Shown here piece after piece: positions 15,081 to 23,608 of a DNA stretch of 42,204 bases. Position 1 is the stretch's first letter; every line of letters begins with the position of its first letter. The notes below the pieces were generated by a model, which was not told the DNA's origin, did not search any database, and saw nothing but the letters and a program-made list of their open reading frames with translations. A program made the translations under genes and the position numbers. This stretch comes from an uncultured Negativibacillus sp. (GTDB lineage: Bacteria; Bacillota; Clostridia; Oscillospirales; Ruminococcaceae). The stretch covers positions 1 to 42,204 of the forward strand of contig NZ_CALXIN010000011.1 of assembly GCF_944388365.1 (NCBI RefSeq), written 5' to 3'.

Positions 15081-15776
15081 ATGTTTTTTTACTATTTTGA
15101 CCGATACTACTGGATTTTGATTGTGCCGGCGATGTTCTTTGCGCTGTGGGCACAGACCCGTGTAAAATCCACCTATCAGAAGTACAGCCGTGTTTACAGC
15201 TCGCGAGGCATGACTGCCGCACAGGTGTGCCGTCAGATTCTGGATCAGAACAATCTCTATCACATCCGTCTGGAGCATATCTCGGGAAATCTGACCGACC
15301 ACTACGATCCCAAGGCGCAGGTCATCCGCCTGTCGGACAGCGTGTTCAACAGCTCGTCGGTGGCAGCCATCGGTGTTGCCGCCCATGAAGCAGGTCATGC
15401 AGTACAGTATGCAGTGGGATATGTGCCCATCCGCATCCGCAGCGCCATCATCCCCATCAGCCAGTTTGGCTCGTCGCTGTCGATGCCGGTGCTGTTGATT
15501 GGACTGTTGTTTAACTATGGCTTTCTGATTCAGCTGGGTATTGTGCTGTTTTCGACCGTCGCAGTGTTCCAGCTGGTCACGCTGCCGGTGGAATATGACG
15601 CAAGCTATCGCGCACTGGAAACGCTGGAAAATGACCACCTGCTGGAAGGCGATGAAACCAAGATGGCAGGAAAGGTGCTGCACGCAGCGGCACTGACCTA
15701 TGTAGCGGCGCTGCTTTCGAGCTTGGCGCAGCTGCTGCGTCTGATTCTGCTGTTCGGCAGACGAAATAACGACTAG
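15081..15776 (+). CDS. yugP: Membrane zinc metallopeptidase (YugP family)
   Basis: A 231-residue integral membrane protein of the neutral zinc metallopeptidase family typified by B. subtilis YugP. The zinc-binding HEAGH is at 102-106, with Glu171 in LPVEYDAS as the likely third ligand. Hydrophobic segments lie at about 5-25, 115-150 and 205-225. Substrates are unknown. GAAAAGAGGAAGAG precedes ATG. In many Clostridia it lies, as here, between fmt and rsmB. The 132-bp gap upstream has AT-rich -10-like strings (TATACT 14983, TATAAT 15016) without convincing -35 boxes. Confidence 0.93.
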   Translation: MFFYYFDRYYWILIVPAMFFALWAQTRVKSTYQKYSRVYSSRGMTAAQVCRQILDQNNLYHIRLEHISGNLTDHYDPKAQVIRLSDSVFNSSSVAAIGVAAHEAGHAVQYAVGYVPIRIRSAIIPISQFGSSLSMPVLLIGLLFNYGFLIQLGIVLFSTVAVFQLVTLPVEYDASYRALETLENDHLLEGDETKMAGKVLHAAALTYVAALLSSLAQLLRLILLFGRRNND

Positions 15777-15825
15777 AGGTTCTGCGCACAGCAGACCATG
15801 ACAGAAAAGAAAGGATTTGTCCATC

Positions 15826-17166
15826 ATGCCAGAATATACCGCAAGGCAGGCAGCTGTGCAGGCTTTGATGAAAGTAAATGGTGAGGGAGGATATTCCAAC
15901 CTCGTTTTAAATGAAACCCTCAAAAAAAGCGGGCTGTCGCCGGTGGACACCTCCTTTGCAAGCAGACTGTTTTACGGCGCGCTGGAGCGAAAGCTGACCC
16001 TCGATCACATCATCGGGGCCTACTCCAAAAAGCCGGTGTCCAAGCTCACTCCCGCTGTGGCGGAGATTTTGCGGATCAGTCTGTACCAGATGCTCTATCT
16101 GGATAACGTGCCCGATGCTGCTGCGGTGGACGAGGCGGTTAAGCTGACCCGCCGAATGAAGGTATCGAGCGCTTCCGGTTTTGTCAATGCGGTGCTTCGC
16201 AGCTTTTTGCGGGATGAAAAGAAGATTCCGCCGGTCAAGGGCAACCGCCTGAGAAAGCTGGAGGTCCGCTACTCCTGCCCACAGTGGATCATACGGGAAC
16301 TTTTGGAAAACTATGGGGAGGAAGCGACCATCGCCACACTGGAGCGTTCGCTGGACAGACCGCCCTTGTATGCGCGGGTCAATACCACCAGGATAAGCGT
16401 GGCAGACTGCGTCAGAGAGCTGGAGCAGGAAGGCGTGCAGGTCCAGGTGGATGAGCAGCTCGAGGGCTGCATCCAGCTGTTTGACACGGCGTCGCTCGAA
16501 AAATTGCAGAGCTTTGAAAAGGGCCTGTTTTATATTCAGGACAAATCCTCCCAGCTGTGCGCCTGCAGCCTACAGGCGCAGCAGGGACAGCGGGTGCTCG
16601 ACAGCTGCGCGGCGCCCGGGTCCAAGTCCTTTTCGGTGGCACAGCAGATGAACAAAGAGGGGGAGATCATCAGCTGTGACATCTTTGAGGAAAAAATTCG
16701 AAAGATATCCTCCGGTGCACAGCGTCTGGGACTGAGCTGTGTGCATCCGCAGCTGTGCGATGCCACCCAGTTTACGCCGGCGCTCGGCAGCTTCGACCGT
16801 GTGCTGTGTGATGCACCGTGTTCGGGACTGGGAATTATCGCCCGCAAACCGGAGATCAAATATAAAAAGGCGGAGGAACTGCGGCAGCTGCCAGCCCTTC
16901 AGACGAAGATTCTGGAGAATGTATCCCGTTATCTGAAGGTAGAAGGCGTGTTGGTCTATTCGACCTGTACGCTGCTCAGGGAGGAAAACGACGGTGTGGT
17001 CGAGGCATTTTTACAGCAGCATCCGGAGTTTGTCCCCTGTCCGCTGCCAAAACAGGTGAGGGAAGCGGCACAGCTTGCCGATCCCGATGCCTGGAAGGTG
17101 ACGCTGCTTGCGCAGATGGCGGATACGGATGGATTTTTTATTGCGTGTATGAAAAAGGTGCGGTGA
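15826..17166 (+). CDS. rsmB: 16S rRNA (cytosine-967-C5)-methyltransferase
   Basis: A 446-residue enzyme that methylates C967 of 16S rRNA with SAM. The N-terminal NusB-like RNA-binding domain spans about 1-130. The methyltransferase domain has SAM motif I DSCAAPGSKSF, the motif IV cysteine in DAPCSGLG and the catalytic cysteine in VYSTCTLL. ATG 15826 is chosen because AAAGAAAGGA lies ten bases upstream, whereas a TTG at 15817 is immediately next to it. rlmN starts six bases after the stop. Confidence 0.95.
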   Translation: MPEYTARQAAVQALMKVNGEGGYSNLVLNETLKKSGLSPVDTSFASRLFYGALERKLTLDHIIGAYSKKPVSKLTPAVAEILRISLYQMLYLDNVPDAAAVDEAVKLTRRMKVSSASGFVNAVLRSFLRDEKKIPPVKGNRLRKLEVRYSCPQWIIRELLENYGEEATIATLERSLDRPPLYARVNTTRISVADCVRELEQEGVQVQVDEQLEGCIQLFDTASLEKLQSFEKGLFYIQDKSSQLCACSLQAQQGQRVLDSCAAPGSKSFSVAQQMNKEGEIISCDIFEEKIRKISSGAQRLGLSCVHPQLCDATQFTPALGSFDRVLCDAPCSGLGIIARKPEIKYKKAEELRQLPALQTKILENVSRYLKVEGVLVYSTCTLLREENDGVVEAFLQQHPEFVPCPLPKQVREAAQLADPDAWKVTLLAQMADTDGFFIACMKKVR

Positions 17167-17172
17167 TATAAC

Positions 17173-18252
17173 GTGGAGCAAAACAACCAATGGCAAGACA
17201 AACAGGACATTAAGTCGCTGGAGCTTGCAGAGCTGACCGAGGCGATGGTGCAGATGGGACAGCCCAAATTCCGCGGCAAGCAGGTGTATTCCTGGCTGCA
17301 CGAAAAGCGGGTGGAATCCTTTGAGGAGATGTCCAATCTGCCGGCGGCATTTCGCCAGCAGCTTGCGCAGAACTACTACATAAACAGCCTGTCGATCATC
17401 CGCAAACTGACATCAAAGATTGACGGCACCCAAAAGTATCTTCTGCGGCTCAAGGACAACAACTGCGTGGAAGCAGTTCTGATGAAATATAAGTATGGAA
17501 ACTCGGTGTGCATCTCCACCCAGGTGGGCTGCCGGATGGGCTGCAAATTTTGTGCGTCCACGCTGGCGGGACTGGTGCGGTCGCTGGAACCGTCCGAGAT
17601 GCTCGACGAAATCTACACCGTCACCCGCGACAGCGGCCAGCGGGTGAGCAACGTTGTTCTGATGGGCATCGGAGAACCGTTTGACAACTACGACAACGTG
17701 ATGAAGTTTTTGCACATCCTGTCCTCGCCGGAGGGCTATAACCTCAGCCTGCGGCATCTGTCGTTGTCCACCTGCGGATTGGTGGACCGAATCTACCAGC
17801 TGGCAGAGGAAAAGGTGGGATTGACACTGTCCATCTCGCTGCATGCACCAAACGACGAGATCCGCAGCCAGACCATGCCGATCAATAAGCGGTATCCGAT
17901 CGACGAGCTGCTGGAAGCCTGCCGGTATTATTTTAACAAGACAGGCCGAAGAATTTCGTTTGAATATGCTCTGATCGAAGGAGTCAACGACGAGGTGCGC
18001 CATGCCAATGAACTGGCAGACCGGTTAAGAGGAATGAGTGCCCACGTCAACCTGATTCCGGTCAATCCGGTCAAGGAAAGAGGATTTAAGAGAGGTTCCA
18101 GACAGCGCATAGAGGCATTTCAGAAGGCGCTGGAAGCAAGAGGTGTCAACGCGACCATCCGACGGGAGCTGGGAGCGGACATCAATGCGGCTTGCGGCCA
18201 GCTGCGCAGAGAATATGACCAGCAGCGCAGTCAGGGGAGGGAAGAGTTGTGA
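17173..18252 (+). CDS. rlmN: Dual-specificity 23S rRNA/tRNA C2-adenine methyltransferase (radical SAM)
   Basis: A 359-residue radical SAM enzyme that methylates C2 of A2503 in 23S rRNA and A37 of some tRNAs. The iron-sulfur ligands are Cys120, Cys124 and Cys127 (CRMGCKFC). Cys341, in INAACGQL near the C-terminus, is the family's methyl-carrying cysteine. The start is a GTG. The stop overlaps the GTG start of stp by four bases, so the two are translationally coupled, as in B. subtilis. Confidence 0.96.
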   Translation: MEQNNQWQDKQDIKSLELAELTEAMVQMGQPKFRGKQVYSWLHEKRVESFEEMSNLPAAFRQQLAQNYYINSLSIIRKLTSKIDGTQKYLLRLKDNNCVEAVLMKYKYGNSVCISTQVGCRMGCKFCASTLAGLVRSLEPSEMLDEIYTVTRDSGQRVSNVVLMGIGEPFDNYDNVMKFLHILSSPEGYNLSLRHLSLSTCGLVDRIYQLAEEKVGLTLSISLHAPNDEIRSQTMPINKRYPIDELLEACRYYFNKTGRRISFEYALIEGVNDEVRHANELADRLRGMSAHVNLIPVNPVKERGFKRGSRQRIEAFQKALEARGVNATIRRELGADINAACGQLRREYDQQRSQGREEL

Positions 18253-18983
18253 TCAAATGTTTAGGAGCGACCGATACCGGACGAAAGCGGGAGCAGAATC
18301 AGGACGTCTTTGTCTGCCGCACCGTGGGAGAATGTTCCGGTTATGCCATCGTCTGTGACGGCATGGGCGGCGAAAAAGCAGGCGATGTGGCAAGCGCCAC
18401 CGCCTGTCAGATGATTGAAAAATATCTTCAGCGCGATGTCAACGATCAGATGAGCGAGGCAGCGGCAAAAGCGGTCATCTTTTCTGCCATCAGCGCAGCC
18501 AACGCCAAGGTCTACTCGATGGCAAAGGGAAATCCGGATTATCACGGAATGGGCACCACGCTGGTGCTGGCTGTGGTGGTCGGAGAAAATATGCACATCG
18601 TCAACATTGGCGACAGCCGCATCTATATGGTGGAAAAAAAGGCGGTCAAACAGTTGACACATGACCACACACTGGTGCAGAATATGGTCGACCGCGGAGA
18701 GATCAGCCAGGAAGAAGCGGTCAATCACCCTAAAAAGCACTATATCACCCGTGCCATCGGCGTGGGAGATACACTGGATATTGATTATCAGATGTACGAG
18801 CTGAAAAAGGAAAGCATTGTTCTGCTGTGCAGCGACGGGCTTTCCAATTATCTGAAGGAAGAAAAGCTGCCGGAGATGCTCAAAAACTGCGTCCATAAGA
18901 ACAGCATTCAGAGCCTGATTGATTATGCAAACAATCAGGGCGGCTTGGACAACATTACAGCAGTCATGCTGTATCGCAAATAA
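18249..18983 (+). CDS. stp: PP2C-type Ser/Thr protein phosphatase
   Basis: A 244-residue PPM/PP2C phosphatase that reverses phosphorylation by the neighbouring PASTA kinase. Metal-binding motifs are visible: REQNQD (14-19), VCDGMGGEKAGD, the GDSRIY block and the terminal DNITAV. Start is GTG, overlapping the rlmN stop. prkC begins 27 bases downstream; phosphatase-kinase pairing is the standard Gram-positive arrangement (prpC-prkC). Confidence 0.96.
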   Translation: MIKCLGATDTGRKREQNQDVFVCRTVGECSGYAIVCDGMGGEKAGDVASATACQMIEKYLQRDVNDQMSEAAAKAVIFSAISAANAKVYSMAKGNPDYHGMGTTLVLAVVVGENMHIVNIGDSRIYMVEKKAVKQLTHDHTLVQNMVDRGEISQEEAVNHPKKHYITRAIGVGDTLDIDYQMYELKKESIVLLCSDGLSNYLKEEKLPEMLKNCVHKNSIQSLIDYANNQGGLDNITAVMLYRK

Positions 18984-19010
18984 GGCCCGCTTTGCAGGAG
19001 GCAAGTTTAC

Positions 19011-21092
19011 ATGGATAAATACATTGGAAAGAAACTGGATGGACGTTATGAGATCAGGGAACTGATCGGCGTCGGCGGCATGGCCAATGTCTACAAGGCG
19101 TATGACGTGTTGGAGGATCGGATTGTTGCAGTCAAGATCCTTCGCGAGGAATACATGGACAACGACGAATTTATGCGCCGCTTCCGCAATGAATCCAGAG
19201 CCATTTCCCTGTTGGATCACCCCAACATCGTCAAGGTATATGACGTCATCTTTTCAAACCGCATCCAGTCGATTGTCATGGAATATATCGACGGGATTAC
19301 GCTGAAAGATTATATAGATCAGGAGCATGTGCTGCGTTGGAAAGAGGCGGTCCATTTTACGGTGCAGATCCTCAAGGCACTGCAGCATGCCCATGATAAA
19401 GGCATCGTTCATCGGGATGTAAAGCCCCACAATATCATGCTGTTGTCCGACGGCAGCATCAAGATCACCGACTTTGGCATTGCGCGTTTTTCGCGCAGCA
19501 ACACCAAGACCATCACCGACAAGGCGATCGGTTCGGTGCATTATATCAGCCCTGAACAGGCCAGCGGCGCCTGCACCGATGCACGAAGCGACCTGTATTC
19601 GCTGGGTGTCATGATGTTTGAGATGCTCACCGGCAAGCTGCCGTTTGAGGCAGATTCGCTGGTTTCGGTGGCAATCAAGCAGATTCAGAGCGAGCCGATC
19701 CGTCCGCGCTCCATTAACCCTGATATTCCGGAAGGGTTGGAGGAGATCGTCATGCGCGCTATGCAGAAGGACGCGTCCAAACGTTATCAGTCTGCCGCCG
19801 AGATGCTGCACGACATCGACGAGTTCAAAAAAAATCCGTCCATCGTATTTTCGTATAAATACGAACAGCCTGCTCAGGTGCACATTCAGAATGAATTTCG
19901 CCATCAGCAGGATGCAAAAAAAGTAGTACACAGGGATGCAAGACAGATGAAAAAAGAAAAAACACCTTCCAAAAGGAAGAACACACAGGACACGTATGAA
20001 AGAAAACCGCTGCCCGTCGTTCCGGTTATGGCAGGAATTGCTTTTGCTTTTTTGCTGGCAGCCTGTGCATTTATCGCAATGCTGTTTATTGTGAATAAGC
20101 CGTTTGAGCAGGTAGCAAACGCGACCGTTCCGGACCTGATCGGCATGAACTACGAGAGCATCAAGACAAAGTATGCCGAACAGTTCAAGATCGTGGTGGA
20201 GGAAGAAGGACCGAGCAGCCTGTACGAGGCGGGTGAGATCTATGAGCAGAATCCCGACCCAGGCAAGGTGGTCAAGGAGAATTCCACCATCAACATCAAG
20301 GTCAGCACCGGCAAACAGACCATCATTCTGGAAGATTACGCCGGCAAGGACTCCACCGAGGTATTCCGCGATCTGAGCAAGAACAACCTCAAGTGGAGCG
20401 AAACTGAAACCTATTCCAACGAATATGCCGCCGGCACGGTAGTAACGACCTCGCCAGGAGCCGGAGAGGAAGTAGCTGAGGGCGATGAGATCAGCGTCTA
20501 TGTCAGCCTTGGTTCGCAGGATCAGAACCAGACCGTTCCGCTGGTCGTCGGCATGAACTTCCATGAGGCAAAGACGCTGCTTTCAACAAAGCGTCTGCGT
20601 ATTGAATGTGTCGAAGAGGTAGACCCAGAGAGCGATCCTACCAACACCGAAGCGGCAGGTACCATTCTGGAACAGACTCCGAGCGAGGATGCGCTGGTAC
20701 CGGCAGGTACTGTCATTCAGGTCACCGTCATGGGCGGCGACGGCTGGGAGGATCCGAACAAACCGCGTCAGGTTGAGATCAAGTTTGATCTGCCGCAGGG
20801 CGACGGCACCGTTCATGTACAGACCTTTGTGGACGGCACCGAAACCGGTTACGGCGATCCGGACCTGTCCAAACAGTCCACCTGGACCACCCGTCCAACA
20901 GGAAAGGGCGACGGTAAGGTAGAGATTTATATCGACGGAGAACTGTATCTGACCTACGATGTCAACTTTGATACCGGTGTCGTGGTACCGACCAGCGACC
21001 TGCAGGCAGTCGGTCAGAGTCTGGAAGCCCGCGATGACGAGGAGGATACACAGACTTCCGACGACGAGTATCCAGAGCCAAGTGACGATTAA
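19011..21092 (+). CDS. prkC: PASTA-domain Ser/Thr protein kinase
   Basis: A 693-residue transmembrane kinase that senses muropeptides or lipid II and regulates cell-wall synthesis and, in Bacillus, spore germination. The kinase domain (about 10-270) has the Gly loop GVGGMANV, Lys42, HRDVKPHN with catalytic Asp136, and DFG 154-156. One membrane helix lies at about 338-362. Three PASTA repeats follow (about 371-437, 438-506, 507-575). Beyond them is an additional 118-residue C-terminal part: a beta-rich stretch (about 588-665), then an acidic Asp/Glu tail. GCAGGAGGC precedes ATG. A hairpin ends the operon. Confidence 0.95.
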   Translation: MDKYIGKKLDGRYEIRELIGVGGMANVYKAYDVLEDRIVAVKILREEYMDNDEFMRRFRNESRAISLLDHPNIVKVYDVIFSNRIQSIVMEYIDGITLKDYIDQEHVLRWKEAVHFTVQILKALQHAHDKGIVHRDVKPHNIMLLSDGSIKITDFGIARFSRSNTKTITDKAIGSVHYISPEQASGACTDARSDLYSLGVMMFEMLTGKLPFEADSLVSVAIKQIQSEPIRPRSINPDIPEGLEEIVMRAMQKDASKRYQSAAEMLHDIDEFKKNPSIVFSYKYEQPAQVHIQNEFRHQQDAKKVVHRDARQMKKEKTPSKRKNTQDTYERKPLPVVPVMAGIAFAFLLAACAFIAMLFIVNKPFEQVANATVPDLIGMNYESIKTKYAEQFKIVVEEEGPSSLYEAGEIYEQNPDPGKVVKENSTINIKVSTGKQTIILEDYAGKDSTEVFRDLSKNNLKWSETETYSNEYAAGTVVTTSPGAGEEVAEGDEISVYVSLGSQDQNQTVPLVVGMNFHEAKTLLSTKRLRIECVEEVDPESDPTNTEAAGTILEQTPSEDALVPAGTVIQVTVMGGDGWEDPNKPRQVEIKFDLPQGDGTVHVQTFVDGTETGYGDPDLSKQSTWTTRPTGKGDGKVEIYIDGELYLTYDVNFDTGVVVPTSDLQAVGQSLEARDDEEDTQTSDDEYPEPSDD

Positions 21093-21097
21093 ACTGT

Positions 21098-21132
21098 TTC
21101 CCCACATCCTGTATGCAGGATGTGGGGATTTT
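21098..21132 (+). terminator. Terminator after prkC
   Basis: CCCCACATCCTG (21100-21111) pairs perfectly with CAGGATGTGGGG (21116-21127) around TATG, followed by ATTTT. It separates the long core operon from the rsgA unit. Confidence 0.8.
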
Positions 21133-21192
21133 GTATATCGGGAAAGGCTGCCAAATTTTACAGGCGGAGTACTCGCCTTTTGCTTTGAAATT

Positions 21193-21201
21193 TGGTATAA
21201 T
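21193..21201 (+). promoter_or_regulatory. Extended -10 promoter of the GNAT-rsgA-thiN unit
   Basis: TGG directly before a perfect TATAAT (21196-21201) forms an extended -10 box. No good -35 is present at 17 bp, which an extended -10 can tolerate. Confidence 0.65.
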
Positions 21202-21264
21202 AAAAAGATACAGGGAGAAAAAGACAGAGGAAAAGATACTCTGCCGACAAGGGAGGGAAGGACG

Positions 21265-21795
21265 ATGATAACACAGCAAAATCTCTGCATCCGTCCTCTG
21301 CAAAGGGAGGATCTGCCGGTGTTGGCAGCCTTTCAGATAGCAGAGGTTCGAGGGATGTATCAGGAGTGCAGGATCGAATCGGCGCTGATGCTGCAAAAGC
21401 AGCTGGAAAGCGACGGGCTTTGCAGTGAACAGTTCCAGATGCTGATGATCGAGGAGGACGCAAGGGCAGTCGGACTATTCTACCTCAACTTTATACGGGA
21501 GGGTCTGGTGCGGCTGGGATTTGTGCTGCATCCATCGGCACAGGGACATCACCTTGCTTCCCGTGTGCTGCTGCTGTGTCGGGACTACCTCATGGAAAAT
21601 TTTCCCGTGGTCCGTTTGGAGGCGGATACCGACGTCGACAACATTGCAGCACAGAAGGTGCTGGAACGCTGTGGATTTCGTGCGGAAGGAATATTGAGAA
21701 AATACCGCTTTCACCACGGAAGTTATCACGACAGCTATCTATACAGTTTTATCAGGGATGAATGGAACAGAAATCAGGAGGGATCAGCAGTTTGA
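21265..21795 (+). CDS. GNAT-family N-acetyltransferase (RimJ/RimL-like)
   Basis: A 176-residue acetyltransferase. VRLGFVLHPSAQGHHLASRVL (about 90-110) is the acetyl-CoA-binding region, with a weak Q-x-H-H-x-A version of the usual Q/R-x-x-G-x-G/A. LEADTDVDNIAAQKVLERCGFRAEG matches the RimJ/RimL-type C-terminal motif (N-x-x-x-x-x-V-L-E-x-x-G-F). The substrate is unknown. The start at 21265 is set by GGGAGGGAAGG; the open frame extends further left only through non-coding DNA. Its stop overlaps the rsgA start. Confidence 0.9.
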   Translation: MITQQNLCIRPLQREDLPVLAAFQIAEVRGMYQECRIESALMLQKQLESDGLCSEQFQMLMIEEDARAVGLFYLNFIREGLVRLGFVLHPSAQGHHLASRVLLLCRDYLMENFPVVRLEADTDVDNIAAQKVLERCGFRAEGILRKYRFHHGSYHDSYLYSFIRDEWNRNQEGSAV

Positions 21796-22721
21796 CACAA
21801 CAAAATGTTCAGGGAAGAATCATGAAATCGTTGGGCGGATTTTACTATGTATCCGATCCCCGAAATAAAGGGGAGATGATCGAGTGCAGAGCCCGCGGCG
21901 CCTTCCGGCAGCAGAACATCAAACCCTGCGTCGGCGACTGGGTGGAGGTGGAACTCACGCCGCAGGGCAAGGGATATGTGCTGCAGGTGCAGCCGCGCAA
22001 AAACAGTCTGGTGCGTCCGCCGCTGGCAAACCTTGACCAGCTGGTGCTGGTGGTTTCCATCGCCGACCCTGCTCCCAACGCTTTTGTCCTGGACAAGCTG
22101 ATCGCCATTGCAGAGTATCAGCAGATCGAGCCGGTCATCGTCATCACCAAGTGTGACCTGGCAGACCCGTCCGAATTTGCACAGATCTACCGTCAGGCAG
22201 GGTTTACTGTGCTGGAGACAAAGACGCTGGCACACGAGGGCATCGAGGAGGTCATGGAGATGCTGCGCGACAAGACCAGCGCCTTCTGCGGAAACTCCGG
22301 TGCAGGCAAATCGACGCTGCTCAACGCCATCGACCCCAGACTGAGCCTGGATACCGGCGACATCAGCCAGAAGCTGGGACGCGGACGCCATACCACCCGC
22401 CACGTTGAGCTGTACGAACTGCCTCAGGGCGGATTTGTAGCGGACACCCCGGGATTTTCGGCGGTAGACTTGGAAAAGTTCCAGATCATCCTCAAGGACG
22501 AGCTGGCAGACTGTTTCCGCGAGATGCGCCAGTACGAAGGACAGTGCCGCTTCCGCGGATGTTCCCACACCAAGGAAGCAGGATGTGCAGTGCTGGAGGC
22601 GGTGAAAAACGGAGAAATTGCACCGAGCCGTCACCAGAGCTATCTGGCGCTCTATGAACAGGCAAAAAATATCAAAGAGTGGGAAATTGGACGCGAAACA
22701 AAAGGACAGATGAAACTATGA
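21792..22721 (+). CDS. rsgA: Small-ribosomal-subunit biogenesis GTPase RsgA
   Basis: A 309-residue circularly permuted GTPase that aids late 30S assembly. An N-terminal OB fold is followed by G4 TKCDLAD, then G1 GNSGAGKS (167-174) and G3 DTPGFS, the permuted order. The C-terminal zinc finger has CRFRGCSH and a later Cys. TTG 21792 is the favoured start: AGGAGG lies ten bases upstream and the start overlaps the GNAT stop. An ATG at 21762 in the same frame lies before that ribosome site. Confidence 0.94.
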   Translation: MTQQNVQGRIMKSLGGFYYVSDPRNKGEMIECRARGAFRQQNIKPCVGDWVEVELTPQGKGYVLQVQPRKNSLVRPPLANLDQLVLVVSIADPAPNAFVLDKLIAIAEYQQIEPVIVITKCDLADPSEFAQIYRQAGFTVLETKTLAHEGIEEVMEMLRDKTSAFCGNSGAGKSTLLNAIDPRLSLDTGDISQKLGRGRHTTRHVELYELPQGGFVADTPGFSAVDLEKFQIILKDELADCFREMRQYEGQCRFRGCSHTKEAGCAVLEAVKNGEIAPSRHQSYLALYEQAKNIKEWEIGRETKGQMKL

Positions 22722-23353
22722 ACCGATGCGTAATATTTGGCGGCGGCGAGATTGCAGACCTGCGCTATGCGCAGAACTTGCTGCGGGAGGATGATTATAT
22801 CATCTGTGCCGACCGAGGCTATGCCTACTGTGTGTCGATGGGTGTTATGCCCGATCTGGTGCTGGGAGATTTTGACTCGTACAACGGAAGCCTGCCGCAA
22901 AACTGTGAGCTGCTGCGCTATCCGGTGGAAAAGGACGATACCGACACCATGCTCGCCGTCAAGGAGGCGATCCGCCGCGGATACCATGAAATAATGATGC
23001 TGGGAATGCTGGGCGGCCGGCTTGACCACACGCTGGCTAATATTCAGACAGTGGTGTATGCGGTCGAACACGGAGAAACGGCACAGATTGTGGACAAGGA
23101 CTGCCGCATCACCGCAATCAGGGATGGTCAGAGCGTGACCATCCCCTATGAGAGGGGCTTTCACTTTTCGGTGTTCTGCCACAGCGACAGAGCGGATGGC
23201 GTCACCATTCACCACGCAAAGTATGAAACGGAGGATGCTTCCATCGACAACCGCTTTCCGCTTGGCGTCAGCAATGCCTTTTTGCCAGGGGAGGACGCCA
23301 CCGTGCATGTTCGGGAGGGAATACTGGTAATTATCGCCAACCGAGGGGAATAG
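22718..23353 (+). CDS. thiN: Thiamine pyrophosphokinase
   Basis: A 211-residue enzyme that makes thiamine diphosphate from thiamine and ATP. The catalytic region ICADRGYAYC, LGDFDS and the KDDTDTMLA block are characteristic, as is GMLGGRLDHTLANIQ. The ATG overlaps the rsgA stop (ATGA), the usual order in Firmicutes, where spoVM comes next. A frame from 22679 would add 13 residues inside rsgA and is unlikely. Confidence 0.95.
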   Translation: MNRCVIFGGGEIADLRYAQNLLREDDYIICADRGYAYCVSMGVMPDLVLGDFDSYNGSLPQNCELLRYPVEKDDTDTMLAVKEAIRRGYHEIMMLGMLGGRLDHTLANIQTVVYAVEHGETAQIVDKDCRITAIRDGQSVTIPYERGFHFSVFCHSDRADGVTIHHAKYETEDASIDNRFPLGVSNAFLPGEDATVHVREGILVIIANRGE

Positions 23354-23376
23354 ATGAACAAAATAAACCTTTTTGG

Positions 23377-23384
23377 CATAGAAT
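23377..23384 (+). promoter_or_regulatory. Possible SigE-type -10 element before spoVM
   Basis: CATAGAAT resembles the mother-cell SigE -10 consensus (CATACAxT), 33 bases before the spoVM ATG. The expected -35 region (about 23355-23363) is only a weak match. Confidence 0.3.
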
Positions 23385-23416
23385 GCAGCAGTGTTGATGT
23401 TAAGGAGGTATTGTTT

Positions 23417-23503
23417 ATGAAAGTCGTTGTTATCAAAAGTCCCCGTTTCCTTTCCGGTATTTTAAGGATGATCTTTAAAATACATAAGAGCGAAGAAAAC
23501 TAA
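23417..23503 (+). CDS. spoVM: Stage V sporulation protein SpoVM
   Basis: A 28-codon gene. SpoVM is an amphipathic-helix peptide made in the mother cell; it recognises the positive curvature of the forespore membrane and anchors the SpoIVA coat basement layer. The peptide MKVVVIKSPRFLSGILRMIF with a basic tail matches the family pattern (short beta-like start, IKxPxFLxGIxR core with the conserved Pro at position 9). TAAGGAGG lies eight bases before ATG. It follows thiN, as in B. subtilis. It is shorter than most gene-finding cut-offs. It shows that the organism belongs to a spore-forming lineage. Confidence 0.92.
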   Translation: MKVVVIKSPRFLSGILRMIFKIHKSEEN

Positions 23504-23552
23504 ACCGGTGTATCTGTTCGCAGGGAATTTCCCTGCGGACAGATACACCGGT
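23504..23552. repeat. Long inverted repeat (23-bp arms) after spoVM
   Basis: The arms 23504-23526 and 23530-23552 pair over all 23 positions (one T-G) around a 3-base loop. The left arm starts directly after the spoVM stop. No T-tract follows, so it is not a classic intrinsic terminator. It could end or process the spoVM transcript or protect its 3' end. Confidence 0.8.
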
Positions 23553-23608
23553 AAGGATACCAAACGTAAGGACAAGCAATCTGAACAAAGAATAGGAGAT
23601 AACACAAG

